Shown in pieces: positions 8,018 through 16,251 of a stretch of 21,768 bases of DNA. Positions within the stretch are counted from its first letter, which is position 1. Every line of letters starts with the position of its first letter. Position numbers and translations under genes: made by a program. Under the pieces are notes generated by a model. The model was not told the origin of the DNA. It did not search any database and was given only the letters and a program-made list of their open reading frames with translations. Source of the DNA: Dehalococcoidia bacterium UBA2991 (GTDB lineage: Bacteria > Chloroflexota > Dehalococcoidia > Tepidiformales > Tepidiformaceae); NCBI GenBank assembly GCA_002346645.1, contig DEAD01000005.1, positions 1-21,768 on the forward strand, read 5' to 3'.

Positions 8018-8625
8018 CTTCCAGGGGCCGATTCCCGTCGCGGTTCCTGAGTCTTGCGGGAAAAGCCAACAAAACGCCCCTCGCTATCCCAAAGCAGCCA
8101 CCACTCCCGTTTGGCTTCCATACGGAGAAACCGTTCATTGTGACGCAATACGGAATCGGTCTGACGAAAGCCGGCACTCTCAAACGAGCGACGAGCGCGT
8201 TCGTTCCACTCAAGCGTATGCAGGTAGATACGACGGAGCGGGAGAGACCGCCAAGCAAAGCGCAAGAAGGCAATAGTGGCCTCCGTCCCAAGTCCTTCCC
8301 CTCGACTCTCAGCAGGACCAATGGAGATGCCGTACTCAGCTGTTCCGGAAACGTGATCGGCGTTGTAGTACATGAGGGCTCCGATGTGTTTACCCTCAAC
8401 GGTTTCGATAGCGTAGGCGTGTCGGGTGGGATTGGCGAAGCGCAAGTCGCGTTCGAATTGCTGAACAAACTCGGTGTAGGAAAGAACCAAGGGCGGAGTT
8501 GCATCATAGCGAGCGACATCAGGATCTCGACGCCAGGCGTATTCGGCAGGCGCATCCTCAATGCGCTTTTCACGAATACGAAGACGGGATGTCTCGGCCA
8601 CGACACCCGTTTCAGATTCGTTCAT
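8014..8625 (-). CDS. GNAT-family N-acetyltransferase (RimJ/RimL-like)
   Basis: Transfers an acetyl group from acetyl-CoA to an amine; the substrate is not predictable. It has 203 residues. The N-terminal strand-helix RLRIREKRIEDAPAEYAWRR is typical of RimJ/RimL-like enzymes. The acetyl-CoA-binding loop is SRGEGLGTEA, a match to R/Q-x-x-G-x-G/A, and the last conserved strand and helix are RIYLHTLEWNERARRSFESA. The ATG overlaps the end of the Nudix gene by 4 bp, so translation is probably coupled. It is the last gene of the long minus-strand operon that begins with cdaA. Confidence 0.87.
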   Translation of the reverse strand: MNESETGVVAETSRLRIREKRIEDAPAEYAWRRDPDVARYDATPPLVLSYTEFVQQFERDLRFANPTRHAYAIETVEGKHIGALMYYNADHVSGTAEYGISIGPAESRGEGLGTEATIAFLRFAWRSLPLRRIYLHTLEWNERARRSFESAGFRQTDSVLRHNERFLRMEAKREWWLLWDSEGRFVGFSRKTQEPRRESAPGS

Positions 8626-9074
8626 ACATCCTCATCCAAGATAGTAAGCGCCTGCTCCAAGATGGAACGCTCCGTCTCAAAAGTGACTTGGGAGAGAGCC
8701 TCACCCGCCGAAGTCCAGATCACCTCATCAAACTCATGATCGTGGGCATCTAAATCACCCCCTAAAACTGTCATTAACCAATGATGGACACGCTTATGAA
8801 AACGTCTCCCATCATGGACAAACCAATAGTCAATGACTCCTACTTTCTCTCCTAGTTCAACCTCCAGGCCCGTTTCTTCAAGGACCTCTCGGATAGCAGT
8901 TTCTTCAAGCTCCTCCCCAAGTTCAGGCGTGCCTTTTGGAAGGGCCCAACGCCGCTGATTCGACTGATAGCCAATGACAACCTCTACGTTTCCTTCGGAA
9001 TCTCTCCGCCAGACCACTCCACCGGCCGACACTGCCTCAGTCACTGAAAAGCGGGGGGGCTCCTTTATGCTCAT
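8622..9074 (-). CDS. Nudix hydrolase
   Basis: Hydrolyses a nucleoside diphosphate linked to another group; substrate unknown. It has 150 residues. A complete Nudix box is visible, G-x5-E-x7-REVLEETGL, beginning GTPELGEELEETAI, after RRWALPKG. The N-terminal strand SAGGVVWRRDSEGNVEVV is typical. The pattern WALPKGTPELGE with a later tryptophan-rich strand (YWFVHDGRRFHKRVHHWLM) resembles diadenosine tetraphosphate or related housecleaning Nudix proteins, but I would not name one. The gene overlaps both neighbours by 4 bp (HEAT gene upstream, acetyltransferase downstream). Confidence 0.92.
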   Translation of the reverse strand: MSIKEPPRFSVTEAVSAGGVVWRRDSEGNVEVVIGYQSNQRRWALPKGTPELGEELEETAIREVLEETGLEVELGEKVGVIDYWFVHDGRRFHKRVHHWLMTVLGGDLDAHDHEFDEVIWTSAGEALSQVTFETERSILEQALTILDEDV

Positions 9075-10012
9075 TGGGGATACTCTTCGGAATCGCGCCG
9101 CACTGCTGATGCTGCCTCGATTGCTTCTGCAACGAGATCAGTCCACCCTTCCGGCGCGTCTTGGGCGAACTCACGAAGGTACTCGAGGGCTACCTCACCC
9201 CCAATCTCCCCGGCAGCGACAATAGCCGCCTTCCCAACCTCCTCATCGTTGTCGATAAAGAGATCAGCAAGCCGGGAAAGAGCATCCTCAGAATCAATAG
9301 CGCCGGCAGCTATCACAGCTTCTCGACGAAACTCAGGATCACCAGCATCAAATTGTTCAAGGACATACTCGAGCCAGTCCTCGCGAGCTGAAAGCCCCAT
9401 TGCTCTAACAGCGGCGAGACGCACAGCTTCCTCATCACCGTAGTAAGCCTCAATAACAAGTCCCTCTATCCAAGAGGCATTACGGGGAGCAAGGGACTCG
9501 AGGGCACTGGCACGAACAGCAGGGGCACGCGCAGAGTTAGAAGCCGCTGCACGAAGAGAGTCCAAAATAGCCTCCCCCTCATGCTCGGAGAAGCGCCCCA
9601 TCTCCAGGCGCATTACAAACTCTCCCAGAATATCAGCAGCAGCCGCAGCTACATCCTCATCATCGTCATCGCGGAGGACGGAAACCAAAAGCCGAGCAGT
9701 AAGTCGATGCGTAGACTCGCGCAAGGTCTCTATAGCAGCACCGCGCACTTCTGGTAAGTCATCAACAACAGCCACAGCGGCAAATCGTGAAAACTCCACT
9801 TCCACGCTCTCATCGGAGAGACGCAGGGCCTCGGTGATGACCTTGACTCGAGCCTCATCAGGGATGCGTGGCCAAGCTTCTTCAAGTGCTTTCACTTGTT
9901 CACGGTCAAGGTCTGAAAGCACCGATAACTCGTTCGGAAGGAGGTCGCTGCCCTGCGCTAGCCGCCTAAGCGCCTCATTCAGCTCTGCAAGCGGAGTCAC
10001 GGTATCGGCCAT
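9071..10012 (-). CDS. HEAT-repeat protein of unknown function
   Basis: An acidic, all-helical protein of 313 residues with no signal peptide or membrane segment. Repeats of about 30 residues are visible from about residue 85 to the end, with the HEAT-like pattern D-x-x-E-V-R-x-x-A and A-x-A-L-G; clear units are DLPEVRGAAIETLRES, DEDVAAAAADILGEF, DEEAVRLAAVRAMG, DPEFRREAVIAAGAI and DEEVGKAAIVAAGEIGGE. Such proteins act as binding scaffolds. Its place between gpsA (21 bp gap) and the Nudix gene (4 bp overlap) in the cdaA operon suggests a housekeeping role, but no partner can be named. HEAT-like lyases of the phycobilisome type share the repeat and are an alternative family label only. Confidence 0.85.
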   Translation of the reverse strand: MADTVTPLAELNEALRRLAQGSDLLPNELSVLSDLDREQVKALEEAWPRIPDEARVKVITEALRLSDESVEVEFSRFAAVAVVDDLPEVRGAAIETLRESTHRLTARLLVSVLRDDDDEDVAAAAADILGEFVMRLEMGRFSEHEGEAILDSLRAAASNSARAPAVRASALESLAPRNASWIEGLVIEAYYGDEEAVRLAAVRAMGLSAREDWLEYVLEQFDAGDPEFRREAVIAAGAIDSEDALSRLADLFIDNDEEVGKAAIVAAGEIGGEVALEYLREFAQDAPEGWTDLVAEAIEAASAVRRDSEEYPQ

Positions 10013-10033
10013 ACCTGAGATGGTACACAGCGT

Positions 10034-11017
10034 TCAGTCCTCAGAGCGAAGGTTTCGGGAAAGAAGTGCTTCAACGGCATCCGTGACCGAACAGTCTCCA
10101 AGAATGACGGCATTCACCTGTTCAGCAATCGGAAGAGTAAGCCCATGGCGTGCGGCCAACTCAAGGACGGCCGGGACCGTATCGGCCCCTTCTACTACCC
10201 CCCCAGCCACAGCCCGAGCCTGAACGGGAGTATCTCCAGCAGCCAAACGCTCCCCAAAGCGATGATTCCGACTCAGCGGCGAATAGCAGCTGACCATCAA
10301 ATCACCTACCCCAGCAAGACCAAGCAGAGTACTGGCAGAGGCACCTTCTGCTACCGCCAAACGTGTAATCTCAGCGAGACCCCTGGTTGTAAGAGCAGCG
10401 AGCGCGTTTGCACCGAGTCCAAGTCCCGCAGCTACACCTGCCGCAATTGCAACAATGTTTTTCAGTGCTCCACCAAGCTCCACGCCAATTAGGTCAGAAG
10501 AGCGGTAGACCCGAAAGCGATCCGTGCTAAGAGCTTGCTGCCACATCTCCCCCTCAGATTCATCCGAGGAAGCAACAGTAGAGGCTGCAGCCAAACCTTC
10601 AACAATCTCGCGAGCAAGATTGGGGCCAGAAAGAACCGAGATGCGTTCTGCGGGCCAACCACAATCAGCGAGCACCTCACTCATGCGCATAAGGGAGCTA
10701 CTCTCAATTCCCTTTGCTGCTGTGAGTACCGGGACATTACGCGAGAGTAAAGGGTGCTGCGCAGTAGCACGGAAAGCCTGGGCTGGGACAGCGATGACAA
10801 TACCATCGACGACAGCAGGAGCATGATCGACAGCACACACATCGACCACAGACGAAAGCTCAAAACCTGGCAACCTTTCTTGGCCACGGTCTTTTTCGAT
10901 GATTGTCGCCTCAGAGGATGTACGGGTAAGCAGAGTTACGTCGTGGCCACCCTGTGCTAACAAGTGCGCAATGGTGAGGCCCCAAGAGGTTGCTCCAGCA
11001 ACTACAAAGGAAGACAC
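10034..11017 (-). CDS. gpsA: Glycerol-3-phosphate dehydrogenase [NAD(P)+]
   Basis: Reduces dihydroxyacetone phosphate to sn-glycerol 3-phosphate, the backbone that PlsY then acylates; cytoplasmic. It has 327 residues, normal for GpsA. Visible features: the N-terminal nucleotide-binding strand and loop VAGATSWGLTIAHLLA (residues 6-21), AAKGIE, SGPNLAREI, and the catalytic lysine in GVELGGALKNIVAIAAG (lysine 186), then TRGLAEITRL and GLAGVGDLMVSCYSPLSRN. The loop reads G-A-T-S-W-G where most GpsA have G-x-G-x-x-G, so the middle glycine is threonine. It begins 3 bp after the end of plsY, so phosphatidate synthesis genes are adjacent and co-transcribed. Confidence 0.94.
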   Translation of the reverse strand: MSSFVVAGATSWGLTIAHLLAQGGHDVTLLTRTSSEATIIEKDRGQERLPGFELSSVVDVCAVDHAPAVVDGIVIAVPAQAFRATAQHPLLSRNVPVLTAAKGIESSSLMRMSEVLADCGWPAERISVLSGPNLAREIVEGLAAASTVASSDESEGEMWQQALSTDRFRVYRSSDLIGVELGGALKNIVAIAAGVAAGLGLGANALAALTTRGLAEITRLAVAEGASASTLLGLAGVGDLMVSCYSPLSRNHRFGERLAAGDTPVQARAVAGGVVEGADTVPAVLELAARHGLTLPIAEQVNAVILGDCSVTDAVEALLSRNLRSED

Positions 11018-11020
11018 GCG

Positions 11021-11647
11021 TCAGCCACTCGCAGGTTTCTCGCCGCCACGGCCCAACTGGGGTTCAGTGCCTGCCATCAAGCGGCGGATATTAGGAATAT
11101 GCATGTAGTAGAGGAACACGACAACAGCAAGCACATACCAGGCAATTATCGGCTCCAAATCACCGACGATAGCGAGGCCCCCGGTAATACCAACGGCAGC
11201 AAAACCACCAGCAAGGGACATCACTGACGCCCTACGAGTCAACGCGACAGCAATCACACCTGCAGCAAAAATCGCAATCGCCAGTATGGGAATGATACCT
11301 ATTAGGGATCCCGCGGAAGTCGCAACTCCACGTCCGCCACGAAAGCCAGCGAAGACAGGCCACACATGTCCAAGTACAGCTGCCCCCGAGCCAGCCAGCG
11401 CCACTCCAAGATCTTCAAAAAGGAAACGGCCTATTAATACTGGCGCAACACCTTTCGTGATATCGATTATGAGCCCAAGACCAGCAGGGATAGCACCCGC
11501 GGTACGGAGTAGATTTGTCATTCCAGTCTTGCCGCTACCAAACTCACGGATGTCCTTACGCATCCATAGATATCCCAACAGAAGCCCAGTCGGAATAGAC
11601 CCTAGTGCGTAACCTATGGCGACATTGCCGAAATACTCACCAATCAT
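11021..11647 (-). CDS. plsY: Acyl-phosphate:glycerol-3-phosphate acyltransferase PlsY
   Basis: Integral membrane enzyme that moves an acyl chain from acyl-phosphate to glycerol 3-phosphate, giving lysophosphatidate. It has 208 residues and about five hydrophobic segments. The three PlsY signatures are present: GSIPTGLLLGY near the N-terminus with FGSGKTGMTNLLRTAG (family norm GSGNIGATN), GFRGGRGVATSAG in the middle, and YYMHIPNIRRLMAGTEP near the end. The ATG overlaps the der stop by 4 bp, and gpsA, which supplies its substrate, follows after 3 bp. Confidence 0.94.
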   Translation of the reverse strand: MIGEYFGNVAIGYALGSIPTGLLLGYLWMRKDIREFGSGKTGMTNLLRTAGAIPAGLGLIIDITKGVAPVLIGRFLFEDLGVALAGSGAAVLGHVWPVFAGFRGGRGVATSAGSLIGIIPILAIAIFAAGVIAVALTRRASVMSLAGGFAAVGITGGLAIVGDLEPIIAWYVLAVVVFLYYMHIPNIRRLMAGTEPQLGRGGEKPASG

Positions 11648-12987
11648 GTGTTTGCATCTTCCTCGTTCCCGCTCCGGAAGGCGAATCGGATGGCGGTTCC
11701 CTCAAAGTCATGAGCCTCACGCAGACACCGTTCAAGGTAGCGACGATAGCTGAAGTGAATGAGTTTGGGGTCGTTCACAAACACAACGAAAGTCGGGGGA
11801 TCAACTGAAGGCTGAGTAACATACCGAATCTTGAGGCGCTTACTGTGGACAACAGGCGGGGCATGTTCTCGAAGAGCGCGGCGGCAGATACCGTTCAATT
11901 CCCCCGTAGATATTCGACGGCGACGGGCCTCACGCGCCTCAGCAACCAGGCGCAGGAGATCCGGAAGTCCTTCAGCCTCCCCAGCCGAAACGAACGCAAA
12001 CATTGCCCAAGGAAGGAAGCGAAAACGTTGACGCATATTGGCAAGCAGCCGGATGCGGTCCTCTTCTGGAGTTTCCCAGAGATCGGTCTTGTTAACTGCG
12101 ATCACAATGCCGGTAGCTTCCTCCTGGGCGAGCCCCGCAATGTGTGTGTCCTGTGAAGTCACACCCTGCGAGCCATCAATCAGGAGAACTGCGACATCAC
12201 ACCTCGCGAGAGCGGCCGTAGCGCGCAGCACCGCATGTCGTTCAACTCCCTGGCCTCGCTTGCCAGGCCTCCGGATTCCAGCAGTATCAATAAGGGTGAA
12301 CGCACCCTCCGGTGCCTCGAGATGCGTATCAATAGCATCCCGGGTGGTTCCAGCTATTTCGCTGACAATGACTCGCCTCTCTCCGATAAGCGAGTTGACG
12401 AGAGTGGACTTTCCTACGTTTGGCCTTCCCACAATTGCCACCCGTATCCGATCTTGTTCAACCAGGGGTGGGGTCTCAGGAAGATGCTTGACTACCTCAT
12501 CTAGGAGGAGCCCAACGTTTAAGTCATGAAGGGCAGAGACCGGAAGGGGCGGGCCAAACCCGAGAGTGCCAGCCTCAGCAGCAGCGACTACCTCACGCGA
12601 TTCATTGTCAGCCTTCGTTGCAACAAGAATCACCGGCGTCTGACCTCGACGCACAGCATCAGCCACGTCGTAATCACTGGCTGTTAGTCCATCGCGCGCA
12701 TCGACGCAAAAGAGCACCAGCGTAGCCTCATCTATTGCAGCATCAATTTGTGCCCTAATGAGATCCGTGTAGTCCCCCTCGTCTTCAACCTGAAAGCCTC
12801 CGGTATCAAGCAAAAGAAACGTTCTTTCACGCCATTCGACCTCAGCTTCGAGACGATCACGGGTGGTTCCAGGTTCGTCCTCAATAATGGCAAGTCTTTC
12901 CCCCACGATACGGTTGAAAAGGGAAGACTTACCCACATTAGGACGGCCCACGATGGCAACGCGGGGAAGGTGGCTAGAAACAATCAT
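11644..12987 (-). CDS. der: Ribosome biogenesis GTPase Der (EngA), tandem G domains
   Basis: Assembly factor for the 50S ribosomal subunit. It has 447 residues with two GTPase domains and a C-terminal KH-like domain, as in all Der proteins. First domain: GRPNVGKSS (14-22), DEPGTTRD, LLDTGGF and the base-recognition motif VATKAD, where NKxD is more common. Second domain: GRPNVGKST, SEIAGTTRDAID, LIDTAGI and AVNKTD. The KH-like end contains ARRRRISTGELNGICRRAL and IRYVTQP. I start at ATG 12987 rather than at an upstream in-frame codon at 13095, because this ATG overlaps the ybbR stop by 4 bp and gives the family N-terminus (LPRVAIVGRPNVG). Confidence 0.95.
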   Translation of the reverse strand: MIVSSHLPRVAIVGRPNVGKSSLFNRIVGERLAIIEDEPGTTRDRLEAEVEWRERTFLLLDTGGFQVEDEGDYTDLIRAQIDAAIDEATLVLFCVDARDGLTASDYDVADAVRRGQTPVILVATKADNESREVVAAAEAGTLGFGPPLPVSALHDLNVGLLLDEVVKHLPETPPLVEQDRIRVAIVGRPNVGKSTLVNSLIGERRVIVSEIAGTTRDAIDTHLEAPEGAFTLIDTAGIRRPGKRGQGVERHAVLRATAALARCDVAVLLIDGSQGVTSQDTHIAGLAQEEATGIVIAVNKTDLWETPEEDRIRLLANMRQRFRFLPWAMFAFVSAGEAEGLPDLLRLVAEAREARRRRISTGELNGICRRALREHAPPVVHSKRLKIRYVTQPSVDPPTFVVFVNDPKLIHFSYRRYLERCLREAHDFEGTAIRFAFRSGNEEDANT

Positions 12988-14333
12988 TGGGCAGCCTCGG
13001 CTGCTTCCTCCTCCTCGATGGACTCGGCCTCTTCCTCCAAGCCGGAGGGCTCCCCTTCGGTAGCCTGCGGACTTGGGTCGACAAGCTCTACCCAAAGGGG
13101 CGCCACAGCCAAAACTTCAATCCCCTCTGGAACAAAGACCTCCGGCTCGTGGCGCGAGAACCTTTTGGGAGCTCCATCAAGGGATACAGTTGCGGTCACA
13201 TCCTCCAGATCAAGCCCAGCAAGATCTGGCTCCCAGCCTGCGAGCCGTACCTCAACAAAATAGATACCAGAAGCCACTTCCAGACCGTCTGGAACATCTC
13301 TGAACATGGGGACTATCCGCAACACACGCCACCCCTCCTGAGGAGTGATCGTCACAGTAATAAAGACCGTTTCGACTCCAGCCGAAACCCCCTGGGGCAA
13401 CTCTAGTACTCGACTCTCAATTACCTGTGCAATAGCACCACCTATATCAACATCCTCTACCACAAAGGTAGTGAAGCTCTCCACAATCTCTCGAGGACCC
13501 GTCACTTCAATGGAGGACGGCATCACTGAGACATCAGTAACGACATACCCCCTAGCCGGCCTTCCCAAAAAGCCTCCAAGCACGGCGATCTGGCGAGTGA
13601 GCAGCGCCTCCTCAACAGGAACAGTTACACGGGCGCGGTTGCGGGAGAGAGTAACTGTGACACGAGACCCATCACTCGTACGTGGAGCAAGCTCAACATT
13701 GAAAGTCTGGGTGTGCTGCAAGCCGGTAATCGACACTGTGGCCTGTACCTGGTCAACCGACTCGACAAGCCCCTCCCGACCAGTGATGGTCACGAAGGGG
13801 GGATCGACTTCCGGTAGGCCTTGACGGAAACCGGAGGGGAGCTCTCCCAATATAACTACAGTAACGGGAAGCTCCTTGGTAACAGTGGCGGCCGCCACCA
13901 CCTCAACGGTACCTGGCTCTGAACGTACTACACGAACATCCCGACGCTCAGTAGTAACGGTGACAGGGAGACTGCGCACGTCACCAGCCCTTATATCAGA
14001 CGCATCCACCACGGCCTCGAAATCAGCCGCTCCTAACTCACCAACCTCCTCTGCCCTCGCCTCAACGTAAACGCGAATAGGAAGAACTTCACCAACTATT
14101 AGACCGGCAGGAACATTTACTACCTCTACAGCAATAGGAGCGCGATCTTCTCCAGGCACAATGGCCTCAATTCGGGGATTCTCAACATCCTCGACGAAAA
14201 ACCAAATAGCGAAGGCGGCAATCAGGCTGAACAGCGCAAGTATCCAGTTACGAATGACAGCGACAACCGTCGCAAGAGCAAGCGCCCGCGCCGTCAGCAA
14301 CACCGGACGAAAGCGGACCCAAAGATCATTCAT
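12984..14333 (-). CDS. cdaR: YbbR-domain protein, CdaA regulator (CdaR-like)
   Basis: Membrane-anchored protein with extracytoplasmic YbbR domains that modulates the diadenylate cyclase CdaA in Firmicutes. It has 449 residues: a short cytoplasmic head, one transmembrane helix (about 28-47, NWILALFSLIAAFAIWFFV), then serial beta-rich YbbR-like repeats with recurring patterns such as RVYVEARAEEVG, VTVVILGELPSGF and VSVMPSSIEVTGP. The last 30 residues are strongly acidic (GLEEEAESIEEEEAAEAAQ). It overlaps the end of cdaA by 8 bp and the start of der by 4 bp. Role is inferred from domain and adjacency to cdaA, both clear here. Confidence 0.9.
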   Translation of the reverse strand: MNDLWVRFRPVLLTARALALATVVAVIRNWILALFSLIAAFAIWFFVEDVENPRIEAIVPGEDRAPIAVEVVNVPAGLIVGEVLPIRVYVEARAEEVGELGAADFEAVVDASDIRAGDVRSLPVTVTTERRDVRVVRSEPGTVEVVAAATVTKELPVTVVILGELPSGFRQGLPEVDPPFVTITGREGLVESVDQVQATVSITGLQHTQTFNVELAPRTSDGSRVTVTLSRNRARVTVPVEEALLTRQIAVLGGFLGRPARGYVVTDVSVMPSSIEVTGPREIVESFTTFVVEDVDIGGAIAQVIESRVLELPQGVSAGVETVFITVTITPQEGWRVLRIVPMFRDVPDGLEVASGIYFVEVRLAGWEPDLAGLDLEDVTATVSLDGAPKRFSRHEPEVFVPEGIEVLAVAPLWVELVDPSPQATEGEPSGLEEEAESIEEEEAAEAAQ

Positions 14334-15153
14334 TCGTCACGCGCTCAAGCCCAGCCGGGCTTCCACTTCCATCTTCACCATGCCTCACCAGGCGACGATG
14401 TAGTTCCTGAGCGAGGACCGTCCCGCGCTCGACCTGATCAAGAAGTCCCCCCTGGCACACACTTATCTCGCCAGTCTCCTCCGAGACGACAACCGAGAGG
14501 GCATCTGTCTGCTCCGTAATTCCCACGGCAGCACGATGACGAGTTCCAAATCTACGAACGCCGCCACGGACCTCATCAGCCAAGGGAAGCTCGCAGGAAG
14601 CAGCAACCACCCGGGCCCCTCTAACAACCGTAGCCATATCGTGAAGGGGGGAATTAGGGAAGAAAATCCCCTCGATTAGTTCCGTTGAAACACGCGCATC
14701 AACAGATACGCCCATCTCAACCACATCCTGCAATCCAGTCTCTCGTTCAAAGACAATTAGGGCACCGTGGCCTTTAAGAGCCATACGGGTGGCCGCCTCA
14801 GCAACGGCATCAATAGTGTCCTCTGTTGGGTCATGAGCTAAAAGATCCTGAATACCAGTCCGACCGAGAAGATCGAGGCCACGTCTAATCTCAGGCTGAA
14901 AAATAACGGCTGCACCCACGATGAGGGCCACTAGCCCGTTTTCAAGGATCCAATTGACGGCGGTAAGGTCGAAGGCAAGGCCAAGTATTACAAGGACAAG
15001 GATTAGTGCTACCGCACCACGCAGGAGCGTTATAGCTCTCGTGCGACTAAGTAGTCGGAAAGCCGCGAAGATGGCGACTGCAATGAGCAGAACGTCGATC
15101 GCCGCTGACCAGTCAAACTGGTTGAGGACTTCAAGAGCCTGCTGGAAGTCCAT
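14326..15153 (-). CDS. cdaA: Diadenylate cyclase CdaA (DisA_N domain)
   Basis: Makes cyclic di-AMP from two ATP; membrane enzyme. It has 275 residues. Three transmembrane helices lie at about 17-35, 41-63 and 67-85, followed by QPEIRRGLDLLGR and the DisA_N catalytic domain (about 105-240). Seen there: GALIVFERETGLQD, IEGIFFPNSPLHD, AASCELPLA, FGTRHRAAVGITEQTDA and VVVSEETGEIS. The RHR motif (205-207) is intact. The DGA motif reads D-M-A (172-174), keeping the metal-binding aspartate but replacing glycine with methionine. It heads the operon with cdaR; the usual third gene glmM is replaced by der. Ribosome-binding sequence is weak. Confidence 0.93.
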   Translation of the reverse strand: MDFQQALEVLNQFDWSAAIDVLLIAVAIFAAFRLLSRTRAITLLRGAVALILVLVILGLAFDLTAVNWILENGLVALIVGAAVIFQPEIRRGLDLLGRTGIQDLLAHDPTEDTIDAVAEAATRMALKGHGALIVFERETGLQDVVEMGVSVDARVSTELIEGIFFPNSPLHDMATVVRGARVVAASCELPLADEVRGGVRRFGTRHRAAVGITEQTDALSVVVSEETGEISVCQGGLLDQVERGTVLAQELHRRLVRHGEDGSGSPAGLERVTNE

Positions 15154-15224
15154 AACTCATCGCTCGCAGCACGAAAGCACTGCCCTCCACGGCCATCATA
15201 GCGAACGCAACGCAGACCAGAGAA

Positions 15225-16151
15225 TTAGGAAGATGGCACCTCTACTAGTTCAAGAAGGAACGCAACTACCGCCACCTGCGCCCAAACACGGTTCGCAGCT
15301 TGATCAAAGATGATGGAGTTCGGAGACTCCATCGCCGCGTCAGTAATCTCCTCACCTCTATGAGCAGGAAGGTCGTGCATGATTAAGGCGTCGGGAGCGG
15401 TACGGTCCACAAGCTCCTGATCGAGACGGTAGCCCACGAAGTCGATTCTGCGCTGTTCGGCCTCTCGCTCCTGCCCCATGGAAACCCAGGTGTCGGTATA
15501 GAGAGCATCAGCCCCCGCAGCAGCCTCTTCTGGATCGGCTGTGAGTAGAAACGAGCCCCCCTGCTCGTCAGCACGTGCTTCCGTCTCTTCCAGCACGGCC
15601 TCAGCGGGCCGGTATCGGTCTGGGGAGGCTAACCGCACATGCATGCCAAGGGAGGCAGCTGTAACGATCAGGCTAGAGCAAACGTTATTTCCATCACCAA
15701 TGAAGGCCAGTGAGCGCCCAGACAATTCACCGAACCGTTCTTTCAAGGTGAGCAGATCAGCAAGTGCCTGACAGGGATGCTGGTCATCAGTGAGAGCGTT
15801 AACGACAGGAGCATCCGAAAAACGTGCGTACTCCTCAATGATGCTCTGGCCAAACGTCCGGACAGCTACAACATCAACATAGCGAGCAAGCACACGGGCC
15901 ACATCTTTGATCGCCTCCCGATCACCGAGCCCTACTTCCTCTGGTGCTAAATAGAGGGTCTCGCCTCCTAGGTGATGCATTCCTACTTGAAAACTGACAC
16001 GCGTTCGCAACGACGGCTTCTCGAACAGCAGGGCAAGGTGTCTCCCTTCTAACAATTTTTGGGGACGACTCTTGAACTCCAAACCGGTATCCAGGAGGAA
16101 GCCAATCTCGGCAGGCGTAAGGTCCGAAGAGTCGAGCAGATGACGTGTCAT
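15225..16151 (-). CDS. argF: Ornithine carbamoyltransferase
   Basis: Converts ornithine and carbamoyl phosphate to citrulline in arginine synthesis; cytoplasmic trimer. It has 308 residues, family length. Carbamoyl-phosphate loop: FEKPSLRTRVSF (residues 43-54), where STRTR is commoner. Also VRTFGQ, DDQHPCQALADLLTL (122-136), the nucleotide-like fold start FIGDGNNVCSSL, and the ornithine-side SMG loop DTWVSMGQE (220-228). The segment normally HCLPAHRGEEI reads HDLPAHRGEEIT (259-270), so the usual ornithine-site cysteine is aspartate. No clear ribosome-binding sequence before ATG 16151. It lies 71 bp upstream of cdaA on the same strand and may share its transcript, and is divergent from the tRNA cluster. 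Confidence 0.93.
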   Translation of the reverse strand: MTRHLLDSSDLTPAEIGFLLDTGLEFKSRPQKLLEGRHLALLFEKPSLRTRVSFQVGMHHLGGETLYLAPEEVGLGDREAIKDVARVLARYVDVVAVRTFGQSIIEEYARFSDAPVVNALTDDQHPCQALADLLTLKERFGELSGRSLAFIGDGNNVCSSLIVTAASLGMHVRLASPDRYRPAEAVLEETEARADEQGGSFLLTADPEEAAAGADALYTDTWVSMGQEREAEQRRIDFVGYRLDQELVDRTAPDALIMHDLPAHRGEEITDAAMESPNSIIFDQAANRVWAQVAVVAFLLELVEVPSS

Positions 16152-16251
16152 TAAATGAGTGTTGGGGAGCAGGCGCCAAGAAACAATGATCAGCGCACCA
16201 ACTTAGATAGGGCCCATGCCTCAGGTGTTTGGTACGATCCCCAGGAGTTGT

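Noticed and set aside
8140..8739. Plus-strand open frame of 199 codons
   Set aside because: Fully antisense to the GNAT and Nudix genes, both with intact catalytic motifs.
12988..13095. N-terminal extension of der
   Set aside because: The 36 extra residues are arginine- and glycine-rich, unconserved, and lie in the ybbR coding region; ATG 12987 with a 4-bp overlap gives the normal Der start.
16200..16251. Promoter for the tRNA cluster
   Set aside because: TACGAT at 16233-16238 is a possible -10, but no -35 element stands at a proper distance.
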